Shown piece by piece: positions 4,728 to 5,512 of a DNA stretch of 5,512 nucleotides (its first letter is position 1; every line of letters begins with the position of its first letter). Source of the stretch: an uncultured Lachnospira sp. (GTDB lineage Bacteria > Bacillota > Clostridia > Lachnospirales > Lachnospiraceae); assembly GCA_934358235.1 (NCBI GenBank), contig CAKRKK010000166.1, forward strand, positions 1-5,512. Direction: 5' to 3'. The translations under genes were made by a program, and so were the position numbers. The notes under the pieces are model-generated. The model was given only the letters and a program-made list of their open reading frames with translations, was not told where the DNA came from and searched no databases.

Positions 4728-5270
4728 ATGGACGAAGCAAAATGGTATGTGGCTCATACTTACTCAGGATATGAGAACAATGTAAGGGCTAACATCTTAA
4801 AGACAGTTGAGAACAGAAATCTTCAGGATCAGATCTTTGATGTACTTGTTCCGGTTGAAACAGTAGCCGAGGTTAACAATGGTAAGACAAAGACTGTTGA
4901 GAGAAAGGTGTTCCCTGGATATGTCTTTGTAAAGATGGTGATGAATGATGACAGTTGGTATGTTGTCAGAAATACCAGAGGCGTAACAGGGTTCGTTGGT
5001 CCTGGATCAAAGCCAGTACCATTATCTCCTGCTGAGGTAAGATCATTCGGTATCGATGACGAGAATGGTTCAGTTGAAGAGACTAAGCCAGTAATCCAGT
5101 TCGCTGGAAAGATTGGCGACCAGGCTAAGATTCTTTCAGGTTCCTGCGAGAATATGACTGGTCAGATTGTAAACATTAATGAGAGCAGACAGTGCGTCAC
5201 TATTAATGTTGAAATGTTCGAGCGTGAAACACCGGTCGAAGTAGACTTCACGAATGTGAAGGTATTGTAA
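4728..5270 (+). CDS. nusG: Transcription termination/antitermination factor NusG
   Basis: The 180-residue protein has the two NusG domains. The N-terminal NGN domain (about 5-115) carries WYVAHTYSGYE (6-16), VFPGYVFVKM (61-70) and VRNTRGVTGFVG (80-91) and binds the RNA polymerase clamp. The C-terminal KOW domain (about 125-180) includes FAGKIGDQAKI (125-135) and NVEMFERETPVEVDF (160-174), and contacts partners such as Rho or ribosomal protein S10 in studied bacteria. Small departures are SGSCENMTG where a GPF-type turn is common, and Glu165 where Gly is common in the MFGR segment. The start ATG follows an AGGTGATC match to the 16S tail (4718-4725). Placed after secE as in most bacteria; a 144-base leader separates it from rplK. 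Confidence 0.96.
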   Translation: MDEAKWYVAHTYSGYENNVRANILKTVENRNLQDQIFDVLVPVETVAEVNNGKTKTVERKVFPGYVFVKMVMNDDSWYVVRNTRGVTGFVGPGSKPVPLSPAEVRSFGIDDENGSVEETKPVIQFAGKIGDQAKILSGSCENMTGQIVNINESRQCVTINVEMFERETPVEVDFTNVKVL

Positions 5271-5294
5271 TCAAGGTAATACAGGTCAGGTATT

Positions 5295-5357
5295 TATGCA
5301 GGCTTGATACATCAGGACTGCACATTTATGACAGGCATACAATCAGGTGTGCATATT
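5295..5357 (+). repeat. Degenerate ~32-bp direct repeat forming tandem hairpins, nusG-rplK spacer
   Basis: Two imperfect copies begin with TATG at 5295 and 5327, sharing the order CAGGC, ATAC, ATCAGG, TGCA/TGCATA. Each folds. Copy one pairs TGCAG (5297-5301) with CTGCA (5318-5322), then CTTG (5303-5306) with CAGG (5313-5316) around a 6-base loop. Copy two pairs GCATAC (5335-5340) with GTGTGC (5347-5352) around the 6-base loop AATCAG. No T-run follows, so they are not terminators. A weaker relative of the unit occurs at 5277-5296. The same stretch contains a weak promoter candidate (TTGATA 5304-5309, TATGAC 5327-5332). Confidence 0.55.
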
Positions 5358-5361
5358 ACCC

Positions 5362-5391
5362 GTGGGAGGCTTAATAGCCGCCATAAACCAC
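5362..5391 (+). promoter_or_regulatory. Probable ribosomal protein L1 binding site in the rplK leader
   Basis: GTGG (5362-5365) pairs with CCAC (5388-5391), and inside it GGC (5368-5370) pairs with GCC (5377-5379, or with 5380-5382), leaving an asymmetric internal loop with GA on one side and an ATAAA-containing strand on the other. From established knowledge, L1 represses the L11-L1 operon by binding an mRNA mimic of its 23S rRNA site, made of two short helices around a conserved asymmetric loop with a GUGGGAGG-like 5' strand. The element lies 11 bases ahead of the rplK ribosome binding site, where such control would act. Recognition is by eye, not by a covariance model. Confidence 0.6.
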
Positions 5392-5414
5392 ATTTATAAT
5401 TAGGAGGTGCCACA

Positions 5415-5512
5415 ATGGCAAAGAAAGTAACAGGTTATATTAAATTACAGATTCCTGCCGGCAAGGCTACACCAGCTCCACCAGTTGGTCCAGCACTTGG
5501 TCAGCACGGTGT
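5415..5512 (+). CDS. rplK: 50S ribosomal protein L11, N-terminal part (cut by right edge)
   Basis: The first 32 codons are present (plus two bases of the next), starting [18 protein letters not shown] and continuing through the proline-rich [13 protein letters not shown] segment. That segment is the signature of the L11 N-terminal domain, which sits at the GTPase-associated centre of the 50S subunit; this domain is involved in thiostrepton sensitivity and RelA stimulation in studied bacteria. ATG 5415 has AGGAGG at 5402-5407, seven bases upstream. Gene order after nusG is the standard one, so rplA, encoding L1, is expected next, beyond the window. Confidence 0.97.
   Translation, partial: MAKKVTGYIKLQIPAGKATPAPPVGPALGQHG

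Noticed and set aside
5304..5332. Separate promoter for rplK (TTGATA, 17 bases, TATGAC)
   Set aside because: Spacing is right, but the -10 is only four of six and lies in a repeat that better explains the sequence; kept only as a weak possibility.

Overview
The window looks like the chromosome of a low-GC Clostridia bacterium, most probably a motile member of the Lachnospiraceae (the Butyrivibrio/Roseburia neighbourhood). The grounds are AT-rich intergenic DNA, frequent AGA and ATA codons, strong AAGGAGG-type ribosome binding sites, the sequence character of RpmG, SecE, NusG and L11, and a DUF3880-type glycosyltransferase and a FliD-like protein of kinds I associate with that family. The genus assignment is inference.

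Layout, left to right. (1) 1-736, minus: the N-terminal 245 codons of a DUF3880/CgeB-like glycosyltransferase that runs off the left edge. (2) 737-1124: a divergent intergenic region with opposed sigma-A-like promoters, a strict 10-bp-period repeat leading into the glycosyltransferase ribosome binding site, and a leader with four GTACAG copies ahead of the next gene. (3) 1125-2513, plus: a 462-residue ANL-superfamily (acyl-CoA synthetase/AMP-ligase fold) protein whose ATP-binding loop and C-terminal catalytic lysine positions are both degenerate. (4) 2514-2652: a convergent spacer with a second 10-bp repeat and a strong bidirectional terminator hairpin. (5) 2653-3978, minus: a FliD-like filament-cap protein with an atypical N-terminus. 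(6) 3979-4336: a second divergent regulatory region with a promoter for each side, two short tandem repeats and a structured rpmG leader. (7) 4337-5512, plus: the conserved rpmG-secE-nusG-(rplK) cluster; rplK is cut by the right edge. Its leader holds tandem hairpins and a likely ribosomal protein L1 binding site.

The right part is housekeeping: a 50S zinc-ribbon protein, the SecE translocon subunit, the NusG elongation factor and the start of the L11-L1 operon. The left part looks like an accessory cell-surface/flagellar neighbourhood: a glycosyltransferase, a possibly non-adenylating ligase homologue and a FliD-like protein. That these three act together, for example in filament decoration, is a hypothesis based on proximity only. 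The most interesting items are the degenerate ligase, the divergent FliD N-terminus, the helically phased repeats and the two structured ribosomal-gene leaders. I see no CRISPR array, tRNA, rRNA, insertion sequence or phage gene.
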